64,000 bases of DNA, taken from positions 1,632,001-1,696,000 of the forward strand of contig NZ_QKWY01000001.1 in the NCBI RefSeq assembly GCF_003248355.1. The letters run 5' to 3'. Both the position numbers and the translations under genes were made by a program. Shown piece after piece: positions 46,867-55,927 of this stretch. This stretch comes from Streptomyces sp. AC1-42W. Lineage in GTDB: Bacteria > Actinomycetota > Actinomycetes > Streptomycetales > Streptomycetaceae. A model generated the notes under the pieces. That model worked only from the letters and a program-made list of their open reading frames with translations, did no database searches and was not told where the DNA came from. The first letter of the stretch is position 1, and each line of letters begins with the position of its first letter.

Positions 46867-49032
46867 GTGAGCAACATCCCCGAGACCGGCCGGACCCAGC
46901 GCGTCCGCATCCGGCTCGTCGTCATCCAGGTCCTCGTCTTCTCGCTGCTCCTCACCCTGGGCGGCCGGCTCTGGTACCTCCAGATCCGCAACGGCCAGGA
47001 GTACTCCGACGAGGCGAAGAACAACCACGTCCAGCAGGTCGTCCAGCCCGCCGCCCGCGGCTCCATCCTCGACGCGCGCGGCGTGCCCCTCGCCGACAAC
47101 GAGACCCGGCTCGTGGTCTCCGCCAGCCGCACCGAGCTGATGAAGATGGACGACGACGGCAAGGCCGTGCTCACCCGGCTCGCCGACGTGCTCGACATGA
47201 AGCCGAAGGACGTCTTCGACAAGGTCCGGCTCTGCGACGCCAAGACCCCGCAGCCCTGCTGGAACGGCTCGCCCTACCAGCCGATCCCGGTCACCGACGA
47301 GGCCACCACCCAGCAGGCCCTGACCATCCGGGAGCGCGCCGAGGACTTCCCCGGCATCACCGCCGAACCCACCGCCGTCCGCCGCTACCCGGCGCCCGGC
47401 AAGGCCAACACCGCCCAGGTCCTCGGCTACCTCTCGCCCGTCACGGACGAGGAGATCACCAAGGCCCAGGACAGCGAGTCGCCCTACCTGCGCTCCGACA
47501 TGGTCGGCCGCTCCGGCCTGGAGCGCACGTACGACAAGGAGCTGCGCGGCAAGGCGGGCGTCAAGCGCTACGAGGTCGACAACCTGGGCCGGGTCATCGG
47601 CCAGGCCAAGAACGACGAGGCGGAGGCCGGCTCCAGCGTCGTCACCTCCATCGACGCCCGCGTCCAGGCCGTCGCCGAGTACGAACTCAACGACGCGATG
47701 AAGAAGGCGCGCCTGGAGTTCGACCACAACACCGGCGAGAACTACAAGGCGGACTCCGGCGCGGTCGTCGTCATGGAGGCCAAGACGGGCCGGGTCGTCG
47801 CGATGGCGTCCCTGCCCAACTACGACCCCAACGCCTGGGTCGGCGGCATCTCCGCCAAGGACTACGCCAAGCTCACCGGCAAGAAGTCGAACTTCCCGCT
47901 GCTGAACCGGGCCATCCAGGGCCAGGCCGCCCCCGGCTCCATCTTCAAGGTCATCTCCTCCACCGCCGCCGTCAACGCCGGCTACCCCTTCGACGGCCAC
48001 TACCCCTGCCCCAGCTCGTACTCCATCGGCGGGCAGACCTTCACCAACTACGAGTCCCAGAGCTACGGCGACATCACCATCGGCCGCGCCCTGGAGGTCT
48101 CCTGCGACACCGTGTACTACGGCCTCGCGCACAAGGAGTGGCTCAAGGACGGCGGGAACCACCCCAAGAAGCACCCCAAGGACTGGTTCTACAAGACCGC
48201 CCACCAGTTCGGCCTCGGCAAGACCACCGGCATCGACCTCCCCAACGAGGTCAGCGGCCGCGTCCCGGACCGCGAGTGGAAGAAGAACTTCGCCAAGGCC
48301 AACCACGACGCCTGGTGCAAGCAGGGCAAGAAGGACGGCACCTACGTCGAGCAGATCGCCTACGAGAACTGCCTCGAAGGCGACCGGATGCGCGCCGGTG
48401 ACTCCGTCAACTACTCGATCGGCCAGGGCGACACCCTCGTCACCCCGATCCAGATGGCCACCATCTACGCGGCCATCTCCAACGGCGGCACGCTGTACGA
48501 CCCCACCGTCGGCAAGGCGATCATCAGCCCCGACGGCAAGGACGTGCGGATGATCGAGCCCACGTCGCACGGCAAGCTGCCGTTCGACAAGAAGACCCGC
48601 GACCAGATAGACGAAGCCCTCGCGGGTGTCGCGACCCGCGGTTCGGCCGCCTGGCGATTCGGCGGCTGGCCGCAGGACAAGATCCCGATGCACGCCAAGA
48701 CGGGTACCGCCGAGGTCTACGGCAAGCAGACGACCTCCTGGTTCGCCACGTACACCAAGGACTACGCGATCGTCATGACGATCTCCCAGGGCGGTACGGG
48801 TTCCGGCGCGTCCGGGCCCGCCGTCCGCAACATCTACAACGCGCTCTACGGCCTCGACGCCACCGGCAAGCAGGACCTCAAGAAGGCCCTCCTGCCCACG
48901 CCCCAGAAGGGCCTGCCCGGCATCCGGACGGACGGCACCATCGACGCCCCGACCATCAAGCCCTACCACCCCGCGTCCGAGAAACCGGCCGCCGAACAGA
49001 CGCTCGCCGCGCTCGTGGGGAGGCGCGACTGA
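46867..49032 (+). CDS. mrdA: Penicillin-binding protein 2 (class B transpeptidase)
   Basis: Peptidoglycan transpeptidase partner of RodA, 721 residues. It has one N-terminal transmembrane helix (about 15-35, LVVIQVLVFSLLLTLGGRL), a dimerisation region, and a transpeptidase domain with SxxK in GSIFKVIS (Ser near 357), SxN in DSVNYSIGQGD (near 516) and KTG in HAKTGTAEV (near 612). A long insert between SxxK and SxN (GGNHPKKHPKDWFYK) is seen. GTG start, 58 bases after mreD. Its stop overlaps the rodA start by one base. Confidence 0.95.
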   Translation: MSNIPETGRTQRVRIRLVVIQVLVFSLLLTLGGRLWYLQIRNGQEYSDEAKNNHVQQVVQPAARGSILDARGVPLADNETRLVVSASRTELMKMDDDGKAVLTRLADVLDMKPKDVFDKVRLCDAKTPQPCWNGSPYQPIPVTDEATTQQALTIRERAEDFPGITAEPTAVRRYPAPGKANTAQVLGYLSPVTDEEITKAQDSESPYLRSDMVGRSGLERTYDKELRGKAGVKRYEVDNLGRVIGQAKNDEAEAGSSVVTSIDARVQAVAEYELNDAMKKARLEFDHNTGENYKADSGAVVVMEAKTGRVVAMASLPNYDPNAWVGGISAKDYAKLTGKKSNFPLLNRAIQGQAAPGSIFKVISSTAAVNAGYPFDGHYPCPSSYSIGGQTFTNYESQSYGDITIGRALEVSCDTVYYGLAHKEWLKDGGNHPKKHPKDWFYKTAHQFGLGKTTGIDLPNEVSGRVPDREWKKNFAKANHDAWCKQGKKDGTYVEQIAYENCLEGDRMRAGDSVNYSIGQGDTLVTPIQMATIYAAISNGGTLYDPTVGKAIISPDGKDVRMIEPTSHGKLPFDKKTRDQIDEALAGVATRGSAAWRFGGWPQDKIPMHAKTGTAEVYGKQTTSWFATYTKDYAIVMTISQGGTGSGASGPAVRNIYNALYGLDATGKQDLKKALLPTPQKGLPGIRTDGTIDAPTIKPYHPASEKPAAEQTLAALVGRRD

Positions 49033-50222
49033 TGGCCGGCTTCTCCGTCCCGCGCTACGGCCCCGAGAGGTCCGCGTGGGGCCGCCTCACGGCACGGGAC
49101 TCCATGGTGCGCCGGCTCGACTGGCCGCTCCTCGGCTCCGCCGTCGCGCTCTCCTTCATCGGCTCGCTGCTCGTCTGGTCGGCGACCCGGGGACGCGACT
49201 CGCTGACCCACGGCGACCCGTACTACTTCCTGTTCCGGCACGCCCTCAACACCGGCATCGGCATGGCGCTGATGATCGGCACCATCTGGCTCGGCCACCG
49301 CACCCTGCGCGGCGCGGTGCCGGTCCTCTACGGCCTGTCCGTGGTGCTGGTGCTGATCGTCCTCACCCCGCTGGGCGCCACGGTCAACGGCGCCCACGCC
49401 TGGATTCTGCTGCCCGGCGGGTTCTCCCTCCAGCCCTCCGAGTTCACCAAGATCACCATCATCCTGGGCATGGCGATGCTGCTGGCCGCCCGGGTGGACG
49501 CCGGCGACCAGCTCTACCCCGACCACCGCACCGTGGCCAAGGCACTCGGGCTCGCCGCGCTCCCGATGGCGATCGTCATGGGGATGCCGGACCTCGGCTC
49601 CGTGATGGTCATGGTCGTCATCGTGCTCGGCGTGCTCCTGGCCTCCGGCGCGCCCAACCGCTGGATCTTCGGACTCCTGGGCGCGGGCGTGGCCGGGGCG
49701 GTCGCCGTCTGGCAGCTCGGGCTCCTCGACGACTACCAGATCGCCCGGTTCGCCGCCTTCGCCAACCCGGCGCTCGACCCGGCAGGCGTCGGCTACAACA
49801 CCAACCAGGCGCGCATCGCCATCGGCTCCGGCGGCCTGTACGGCACCGGCCTCTTCCAGGGCACCCAGACCACCGGGCAGTTCGTCCCCGAGCAGCAGAC
49901 CGACTTCGTCTTCACGGTCGCCGGCGAGGAACTCGGCTTCCTCGGCGCCGGGCTCATCCTCGTCCTGCTCGGCATCGTCCTGTGGCGCGCCTGCCGCATC
50001 GCCCGCGAGACCACCGAGCTGTACGGCACGGTCGTCGCCGCCGGGATCATCGCCTGGTTCGCCTTCCAGTCCTTCGAGAACATCGGCATGACGCTCGGCA
50101 TCATGCCGGTCGCCGGACTCCCGCTGCCGTTCGTCTCCTACGGCGGCTCCTCCATGTTCGCCGTCTGGGTGGCCATCGGGCTGCTCCAGTCGATCCGGGT
50201 GCAACGGCCGATAACGGCCTGA
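49032..50222 (+). CDS. rodA: SEDS-family peptidoglycan glycosyltransferase RodA
   Basis: Polymerises lipid II into glycan strands; 396 residues and about ten transmembrane helices. Signature segments include GGFSLQPSEFTKI (near 135), GMPDLGSVMVM (near 180) and the catalytic-Asp region QQTDFVFTVAGEELGF (near 288). Its ATG overlaps the TGA of the upstream penicillin-binding protein (TGATG), so the cognate transpeptidase and polymerase are made together. It ends the mre operon. Confidence 0.95.
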   Translation: MAGFSVPRYGPERSAWGRLTARDSMVRRLDWPLLGSAVALSFIGSLLVWSATRGRDSLTHGDPYYFLFRHALNTGIGMALMIGTIWLGHRTLRGAVPVLYGLSVVLVLIVLTPLGATVNGAHAWILLPGGFSLQPSEFTKITIILGMAMLLAARVDAGDQLYPDHRTVAKALGLAALPMAIVMGMPDLGSVMVMVVIVLGVLLASGAPNRWIFGLLGAGVAGAVAVWQLGLLDDYQIARFAAFANPALDPAGVGYNTNQARIAIGSGGLYGTGLFQGTQTTGQFVPEQQTDFVFTVAGEELGFLGAGLILVLLGIVLWRACRIARETTELYGTVVAAGIIAWFAFQSFENIGMTLGIMPVAGLPLPFVSYGGSSMFAVWVAIGLLQSIRVQRPITA

Positions 50223-50256
50223 CCCCGGCCGCCCGGTCCGGCGTTGGATTCGGTAC

Positions 50257-51240
50257 ATGGCCGACTCCAAGCGCGAGATCGAGCGGAAGTACGAAGCCAC
50301 CGACGCCACCCGGCTCCCCGCCCTGGACCGGGTGGCCGGGGTCGGGTCCGTCACGCACGAGGGCGTCACCGAACTGGACGCCGTCCACTACGACACCGGC
50401 GACCTGCGCCTCGCCGCCACCGGGGTCACCCTGCGCCGCCGCACCGGCGGGGCGGACGCCGGCTGGCACCTCAAACTCCCCGTCGCCGCACACGTCCGGG
50501 ACGAGATCCGCGCCCCGCTCTCCGACACCCCGCCGGCCCGACTCACCGCCCTGACCCGCTTCCGCACCCTGGACGCCCCCGTCGTCCCCGTGGTCCGGCT
50601 GCGCTCCGCCCGCGACGTCCACGTCCTCACCGCCCCGGACGGCACCGCGCCGGCCGAGCTGAGCGTCGACGAGGTCCGCGCCGAACGGCTGCACGGCGGC
50701 GACCGCACCGCCGCCTGGACCGAGATCGAGGTCGAACTCGCCGACGACGGCGACCCCGCCTTCCTCGACACCGTCGAGCGCCACCTCGAAGCGGCCGGCA
50801 TCCGGCCCTCCGCCTCCTCCTCCGAACTCGCCCGCGCGCTCATCGACACGGCACCGGACCCGGCGCCCGCCGGAGCCCCGCCCGACGACCCCGCCACCCC
50901 GCACACCGCGGGCGACCACGTCCTCACCTACGTACGCCGGCAGGCCGCGGCCCTCACCGCGCTCGACCCGGCCGTACGCCGGGGGCTGCCCGACTCCGTG
51001 CACCGGATGCGCGTCGCCACCCGCCGGCTGCGCAGCGCCCTGCGCACCCACCGCCGCGTCCTGGACCGGGACGCCACCGCGGCGCTGGGCGCCGAGCTGA
51101 AGTGGCTCGCGGGGGAGCTGGGCGTCGACCGCGACCAGGAGGTGCTGGACGCCCGGCTGCGGCTCTGGTCGGCGGCGGGCCACAGCGGTTCGCGCGTGTC
51201 CCGGACCTGTTGCGACCCCACGCCGTGGAGGCGTACGTGA
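50257..51240 (+). pseudogene. CYTH-CHAD phosphate-binding protein, truncated in the CHAD domain
   Basis: Residues 1-190 form a complete CYTH domain (start REIERKYE, with the Lys/Arg/Glu tunnel residues in LRRRTGG, WHLKLP and WTEIEVELADD) that binds triphosphates or polyphosphate. From about 222 the CHAD domain begins (DSVHRMRVATRRLRS) but stops after about 100 residues of an expected 270 or more. The alignment-like sequence ends at RLRLWSAAGHSGSR, after which the frame runs into unrelated VSRTCCDPTPWRRT and a stop. A possible relic of the C-terminus (GREERPPPRLS) appears near 51550, beyond a decayed transposon. Truncation by insertion is the simplest reading; a functional CYTH-only protein cannot be excluded. 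Confidence 0.75.
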
Positions 51241-51530
51241 CGCGTGAGGAACCAAACTGCTGCGCAGCTGGGCGGAGAGCGGGGGTTTTGCCTCGAAGGT
51301 GAGAAAACCGCCTACATGGTCGGGTAAGCTGCCCGGCGTGCAGTGCGAGAACCAAGCTCCGTACGCGTGCTGATCGAGAGCCAAGACAGCACATGCACCA
51401 CCAAGCATTGCCGTACCAAACCGGGCAGGTTTCGTCCCGGCTGGTGTTGATCGTGGAAGACCTGTCAGGTCGCTGACCCGCAGGCGGCGTGAGCCAGGAA
51501 TCCCCCTGCTTCGGCTGGGGGAGGATTCAA
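51241..51530 (+). mobile_element. Probable decayed TnpB-type transposon (internal deletion) inside the CHAD region
   Basis: The stretch has no open frame, yet both ends look transposon-like. The first part includes GTGAGAAAACCGCCTACATG and a short GTGCAGTGCGAG start that resembles the upstream region and first codons of Streptomyces tnpB genes, from memory. The end (51498-51530, GAATCCCCCTGC to GGGGGAGGATTCAA) is a hairpin with the same layout as TnpB omegaRNA/right ends. An internal deletion would have removed nearly all of tnpB. The left boundary is a guess. Confidence 0.45.
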
Positions 51531-51721
51531 CTGGGGACTGGTGTACGGGGCCGCGAGGAGCGGCCTCCGCCGCGACTGAGCCGCCCGGGGTGTGACGCCG
51601 GGTGGCCCGGGCCGTATCCGGCGGTCCTCCGGGAGCTGAGCGGCGTACTCCGAGGGGCGCGGGCATTCCGGGCAGCGAGGTACGCTGGATGGTCCCCCCT
51701 GCCGGCTCTCGAAAGTTCGCG
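51531..51721. other. Region between the transposon remnant and the radical SAM gene
   Basis: About 190 bases. It may keep a short relic of the CHAD C-terminus (51536-51590). TACGCT at 51681-51686 fits a -10 box and could drive the radical SAM gene, with transcription starting near 51694. Together with the preceding remnant this makes 481 bases without an intact gene. Confidence 0.4.
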
Positions 51722-53647
51722 ATGTCTGTCGATTCGGTCTTCCCACAGCTCGAAGCTCTGCTCCCGCATGTGCAGAAGCCCATCCAGTACGTCGGCGGTG
51801 AGCTGAACTCCACCGTCAAGCCGTGGGACGAGTGCGACGTCCGCTGGGCGCTGATGTACCCGGACGCGTACGAGGTCGGGCTGCCCAACCAGGGCGTCAT
51901 GATCCTCTACGAGGTACTCAACGAGCGCCAGGGCGTCCTCGCCGAGCGCACCTACAGCGTCTGGCCGGACCTCGAAGCGCTGATGCGCGAGCACAAGGTG
52001 CCGCAGTTCACCGTGGACAGCCACCGCCCGGTCAAGGCGTTCGACGTCTTCGGGCTCAGCTTCTCCACCGAGCTGGGCTACACCAACATGCTCACCGCCC
52101 TGGACCTGGCCGGTATCCCGCTGGCCGCCAGGGACCGGGACATCGACGACCCGATCGTGCTCGCGGGCGGCCACGCCGCGTTCAACCCGGAGCCGATCGC
52201 CGAGTTCATCGACTGCGCGGTCATCGGCGACGGCGAGCAGGCGGTCCTGGAGATCACCGAGATCGTCCGCGCCTGGAAGGCCGAGGGCCGTCCCGGCGGC
52301 CGCGAGGAGGTGCTGTTCCGCCTCGCGAGGACCGGCGGCGTGTACGTCCCCGGCTTCTACGACGTGGAGTACCTCCCGGACGGCCGCATCGGCCGCGTCG
52401 TACCGAACAGGTCGGGCGTGCCGTGGCGGGTGTCCAAGCACACCGTCATGGACCTCGACGAGTGGCCGTATCCGAAGCAGCCGCTGGTCCCGCTCGCCGA
52501 GACCGTCCACGAGCGGATGTCCGTGGAGATCTTCCGCGGCTGCACCCGCGGCTGCCGTTTCTGCCAGGCCGGCATGATCACGCGCCCCGTGCGGGAGCGA
52601 AGCATCACCGGCATCGGCGAGATGGTGGAAGCGGGTCTCAAGGCCACCGGCTTCGAAGAGGTGGGCCTGCTCTCGCTGTCCTCCGCCGACCACACCGAGA
52701 TCGGTGAGATCGCCAAGGGCCTCGCGGACCGCTACACCGAGGACAAGATCGGCCTCTCGCTGCCGTCCACCCGCGTCGACGCGTTCAACGTGGACCTGGC
52801 CAACGAGCTGACCCGCAACGGCCGCCGCTCCGGCCTCACCTTCGCCCCCGAGGGCGGCTCCGAGCGCATGCGCAAGGTCATCAACAAGATGGTCTCGGAG
52901 GAGGACCTGATCCGCACGGTCGCCACCGCCTACGGCAACGGCTGGCGCCAGGTGAAGCTGTACTTCATGTGCGGGCTGCCCACCGAGACCGACGAGGACG
53001 TCCTCCAGATCGGCGACATGGCGGTCAACGTGATCGCCAAGGGCCGCGAGGTCTCCGGCCAGAACGACATCCGCTGCACCGTCTCCATCGGCGGCTTCGT
53101 GCCCAAGCCGCACACCCCCTTCCAGTGGGCGCCGCAGCTGAGCGCCGAGGAGACCGACGCCCGTCTCGGCAAGCTCCGGGACAAGATCCGCGGCGACAAG
53201 AAGTACGGCCGCTCCATCGGCTTCCGCTACCACGACGGCAAGCCCGGCATCGTCGAGGGCCTCCTCTCGCGCGGTGACCGCCGGATCGGCTCCGTCATCC
53301 GCGCGGTGTACGAGGCCGGCGGCCGGTTCGACGGCTGGCGCGAGTACTTCAGCTACGACCTGTGGATGAAGAGCGCCGAGGCGACGCTGCCGGAGTTCGG
53401 CGTGGACGTCGACTGGTACACCACCCGCGAGCGCACCTACGAGGAGGTCCTGCCCTGGGACCACCTGGACTCGGGTCTCGACAAGGACTGGCTCTGGGAG
53501 GACTGGCAGGACGCGCTCGACGAGACGGAGGTCGAGGACTGCCGCTGGACGCCGTGCTTCGACTGCGGGGTCTGCCCGCAGATGGACACCAGCATCCAGA
53601 TCGGCCCCACCGGCAAGAAGCTCCTGCCGCTGACGGTCGTGAAGTGA
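51722..53647 (+). CDS. Radical SAM protein, TIGR03960-like
   Basis: A B12-binding-like N-terminal region (about 55-190) followed by a radical SAM domain; 641 residues. The iron-sulfur motif CTRGCRFC (CxxxCxxC, near 276) is intact, and the conserved SxRVDAF and FAPEGGSERMR segments follow. C-terminal cysteines CFDCGVCPQMD (near 617) could bind a second cluster or metal. In most bacteria this protein is fused to, or next to, the TIGR03936 protein, and both neighbour RNase G/E and ribosomal protein L21, as here. The substrate is unknown, with tRNA or rRNA modification often suspected. The ATG at 51722 has only a weak RBS. Confidence 0.9.
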   Translation: MSVDSVFPQLEALLPHVQKPIQYVGGELNSTVKPWDECDVRWALMYPDAYEVGLPNQGVMILYEVLNERQGVLAERTYSVWPDLEALMREHKVPQFTVDSHRPVKAFDVFGLSFSTELGYTNMLTALDLAGIPLAARDRDIDDPIVLAGGHAAFNPEPIAEFIDCAVIGDGEQAVLEITEIVRAWKAEGRPGGREEVLFRLARTGGVYVPGFYDVEYLPDGRIGRVVPNRSGVPWRVSKHTVMDLDEWPYPKQPLVPLAETVHERMSVEIFRGCTRGCRFCQAGMITRPVRERSITGIGEMVEAGLKATGFEEVGLLSLSSADHTEIGEIAKGLADRYTEDKIGLSLPSTRVDAFNVDLANELTRNGRRSGLTFAPEGGSERMRKVINKMVSEEDLIRTVATAYGNGWRQVKLYFMCGLPTETDEDVLQIGDMAVNVIAKGREVSGQNDIRCTVSIGGFVPKPHTPFQWAPQLSAEETDARLGKLRDKIRGDKKYGRSIGFRYHDGKPGIVEGLLSRGDRRIGSVIRAVYEAGGRFDGWREYFSYDLWMKSAEATLPEFGVDVDWYTTRERTYEEVLPWDHLDSGLDKDWLWEDWQDALDETEVEDCRWTPCFDCGVCPQMDTSIQIGPTGKKLLPLTVVK

Positions 53648-53687
53648 GCGGCGGGTCCACCGCCCGCGGGTGACGACTCGGTGACGA

Positions 53688-53720
53688 CGGCCCGGTCCGG
53701 GGAAACCCCGGACCGGGCCG
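53688..53720 (+). terminator. Terminator after the radical SAM gene
   Basis: A perfect 15-base-pair stem (arms 53688-53702 and 53706-53720, arm CGGCCCGGTCCGGGG) with loop AAA. It suggests the following genes are transcribed separately. Confidence 0.88.
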
Positions 53721-53736
53721 CTGCGTCATCAGGTGC

Positions 53737-54984
53737 ATGGAACACGGAAAGCACCGCGCGCCCGTGCCGCAGCCGACGCACGGCGCCCACCAGGCACCCG
53801 CACACTACGAGGGCGGAGACGGCTGTCTCACCACGCTGGTCCGGGTCCCGGTCCGCATCGTGGTCGTCCTCGTCGTCCTGCCGCTGCGGATGCTGTGGGA
53901 CGCCCTCGTCGTTACGGCCCGCGCCGCCGAACGCGTGCTCCTGCGCCCCCTCGGCCGCGCCCTGGCGTGGCTGTTCGACGCGCTGGTGGTGATTCCGGCC
54001 CGGTGGCTGTGGCGCTGGGTCGCGATCCCGCTGGGGTGCGCCCTGGCCTGGCTGGCCCGTGCGCTGTTCGTCTGGCCGTGGGTCGCCCTCTGGCGCCACG
54101 TCCTGGTGCCCGGTGTGCGGTACGGGATCGTGCTGCCGCTGCGGTGGGCGTACGCGCATCTGCTCACCCCGCTCGGACACGGGCTGCGGTGGGTGTACCG
54201 GGCGGTGCTGGTGCCCGCCGCCCACGCGCTGGGCGCGGCGCTGCGATGGCTCGGCACCGGCCTGAAATGGCTGCTGACCGCGGTCCTCGTGCTGCCGGTG
54301 GTGCTGCTGTGGCGCTACGTCCTGGTGCCGGTGGGGCTCGCCGTGGCCTGGCTGGTCCGGTACCTGATCGTGGTCCCGCTCGTCTGGCTGTACCGCGAGG
54401 TGCTCACCCCGGTGGGCCGCGCCGTCGCGTGGACGGTGGAGGTGCTGATCCGGGGGATCGAGGCGGTGGTCCGGGGGCTGTGGTTCGCCGTGCGATGGCT
54501 CGTCGTCACCCTGCTGGTGGTTCCCGTCGTGTGGGTGTGCCGGCACGTGCTGGCCCCGGTGGGCCGGGAGATCGCGGCCGCGCTCGGCATCGCCTGGCGG
54601 GTCGCCGGCTTCGTCTCGCGCGCGGTCGGCCGGGCGCTCGTGTGGCTGGCCCGGACCCTGATCGCCACGCCGGTGCGCTGGGCGTACCGCACGGTGTGCG
54701 TCCCGGTCGGCCACTTCGTACGCGACACCCTCCTGGCACCCGCCGGACGCGCTCTGCGCGCGGTGGGCCGCACGGCCCGCGACACCCTGCGCGCGGCGCG
54801 CGAAACGGTCCGGCAGGCCCGCCGCGACGCCTGGCGCGCACTGGTCGGCGGCCCCGCCCGCCCCGAGCCGGGGAAACCCGGGGGCCCCCTTGCGCGTACT
54901 CTGGACAGTGCAACGACTGTGCCCAGCACGGCACCCGGACCAGAGGTCTCCCCGCTCCCGGAGAAATCCGTACGGCAGGGGTGA
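53737..54984 (+). CDS. Repetitive hydrophobic Arg/Trp-rich protein of unknown function
   Basis: I do not recognise a known domain. The 415-residue protein has a hydrophilic start (about 1-33) and then about eight degenerate repeats of 27 to 50 residues across 45-345. Their common pattern is (H/Y/E)VLxPVGrAlAWLxRxL followed by a Pro and an aromatic-Arg pair (PLVWLYR, PVVLLWR, PVRWAYR). Almost every unit has one Arg at its end and a Val-Pro turn at its start, so it may form stacked hairpin helices lying in or along the membrane. The last 70 residues are Arg-rich then Pro-rich. It lies between two radical-SAM-associated genes. The ATG at 53737 has only AGGTG nearby. Confidence 0.72.
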   Translation: MEHGKHRAPVPQPTHGAHQAPAHYEGGDGCLTTLVRVPVRIVVVLVVLPLRMLWDALVVTARAAERVLLRPLGRALAWLFDALVVIPARWLWRWVAIPLGCALAWLARALFVWPWVALWRHVLVPGVRYGIVLPLRWAYAHLLTPLGHGLRWVYRAVLVPAAHALGAALRWLGTGLKWLLTAVLVLPVVLLWRYVLVPVGLAVAWLVRYLIVVPLVWLYREVLTPVGRAVAWTVEVLIRGIEAVVRGLWFAVRWLVVTLLVVPVVWVCRHVLAPVGREIAAALGIAWRVAGFVSRAVGRALVWLARTLIATPVRWAYRTVCVPVGHFVRDTLLAPAGRALRAVGRTARDTLRAARETVRQARRDAWRALVGGPARPEPGKPGGPLARTLDSATTVPSTAPGPEVSPLPEKSVRQG

Positions 54985-55063
54985 GCCGGTCGGAGCCGCC
55001 GGGCCACCCGCATTTCGTGGGCGGCGCGCCACCGCGCCCGCCCCGCACCGAGGAGAAGAACCA

Positions 55064-55927
55064 CTGGGCAAGCGACAGCCCGAAGGCCCGCCGCCCGCAC
55101 CGGCGGTGCAGCGCATCCGACTGCGCTACACCAAGCGCGGCCGCCTCCGGTTCACCAGTCACCGCGACTTCCAGCGTGCCTTCGAGCGGGCGCTGCGCCG
55201 CTCGCAGGTGCCCATGGCCTACTCGGCCGGCTTCACCCCGCACCCCAAGGTGTCGTACGCCAACGCCGCCCCCACCGGGACGGGCAGTGAGGCCGAGTTC
55301 CTGGAGATCGCCCTCACCGAGCGGCGTGACCCGGACGTTTTGCGCCGGCAGCTCGACGACTCGATGCCGGACGGCCTGGACATCACGGACGCCGTCGAGG
55401 CCCGCACCTCGGGCCTCGCCGACCGGCTGACCGCCTCCGTCTGGGAGATCCGCCTGGACGGGGTGGAGCGGGAGGCGGCCGAGAAGGCCGTCGCCGCCTT
55501 CGACGCGGCCGAGACCGTCGAGGTCGAGCGCCGTACGAAGAACGGCATGCGGGCCTTCGACGCCCGCGCCGCCGTGGTGGAACTCCGCAGCGTCGATCTT
55601 CCGGCTGATAGGTCCGGTGACAGGGCCTGTGCGATACTGCGGCTGGTCGTTCGGCACGTGACACCTGCCGTGCGTCCTGACGACGTCCTGTCCGGTCTCC
55701 GCGTTGTGGCCGACCTGGCGGATGGGGCCTCCCCTGTTCAAGCGAAGCCGAGAACTTGGGGAACGGTCCCCGCAGCGGTGACCAGGCTGGCGCAGGGGCT
55801 CTTCGACGAGGAGTCCGGCACGGTGACCGACCCGCTCGCGCCCGACCGCGAGGCAGCCCCGGCCGCAGCAACCACGGCCGCCGGGACCGCCGTCGCGACG
55901 GCGCCGGAAGGTGCAGGTTCCGCGTAA
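55064..55927 (+). CDS. TIGR03936-family radical-SAM-associated protein, probable CTG start
   Basis: A 287-residue partner of the TIGR03960-like radical SAM protein; in other bacteria the two are often fused. The conserved region is RLRYTKRGRLRFTSHRDF (near 14-31) and AYSAGFTPHPKVSYA (near 50). The family start GKRQPEGPPP is present, preceded by CTG (55064) with GAGGAG eight bases upstream, and no ATG, GTG or TTG is in a useful position. Residues about 220-235 (DGASPVQAKPRTWGT) look inserted where relatives run from ADLA directly to PVPAAVTRLAQG; they are encoded by a dispersed palindromic repeat. The C-terminal 30 residues are Ala/Thr-rich. Confidence 0.85.
   Translation: MGKRQPEGPPPAPAVQRIRLRYTKRGRLRFTSHRDFQRAFERALRRSQVPMAYSAGFTPHPKVSYANAAPTGTGSEAEFLEIALTERRDPDVLRRQLDDSMPDGLDITDAVEARTSGLADRLTASVWEIRLDGVEREAAEKAVAAFDAAETVEVERRTKNGMRAFDARAAVVELRSVDLPADRSGDRACAILRLVVRHVTPAVRPDDVLSGLRVVADLADGASPVQAKPRTWGTVPAAVTRLAQGLFDEESGTVTDPLAPDREAAPAAATTAAGTAVATAPEGAGSA
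55723..55770 (-). repeat. Dispersed short palindromic repeat, copy C, inside the TIGR03936 gene
   Basis: The minus strand reads GTTCCCCAAGTTCTCGGC, then TTCGCTTGAACAGGGGAGG and CCCC, nearly identical to copy A at 8147-8189. It adds about 15 residues in frame to a conserved protein. Confidence 0.78.
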
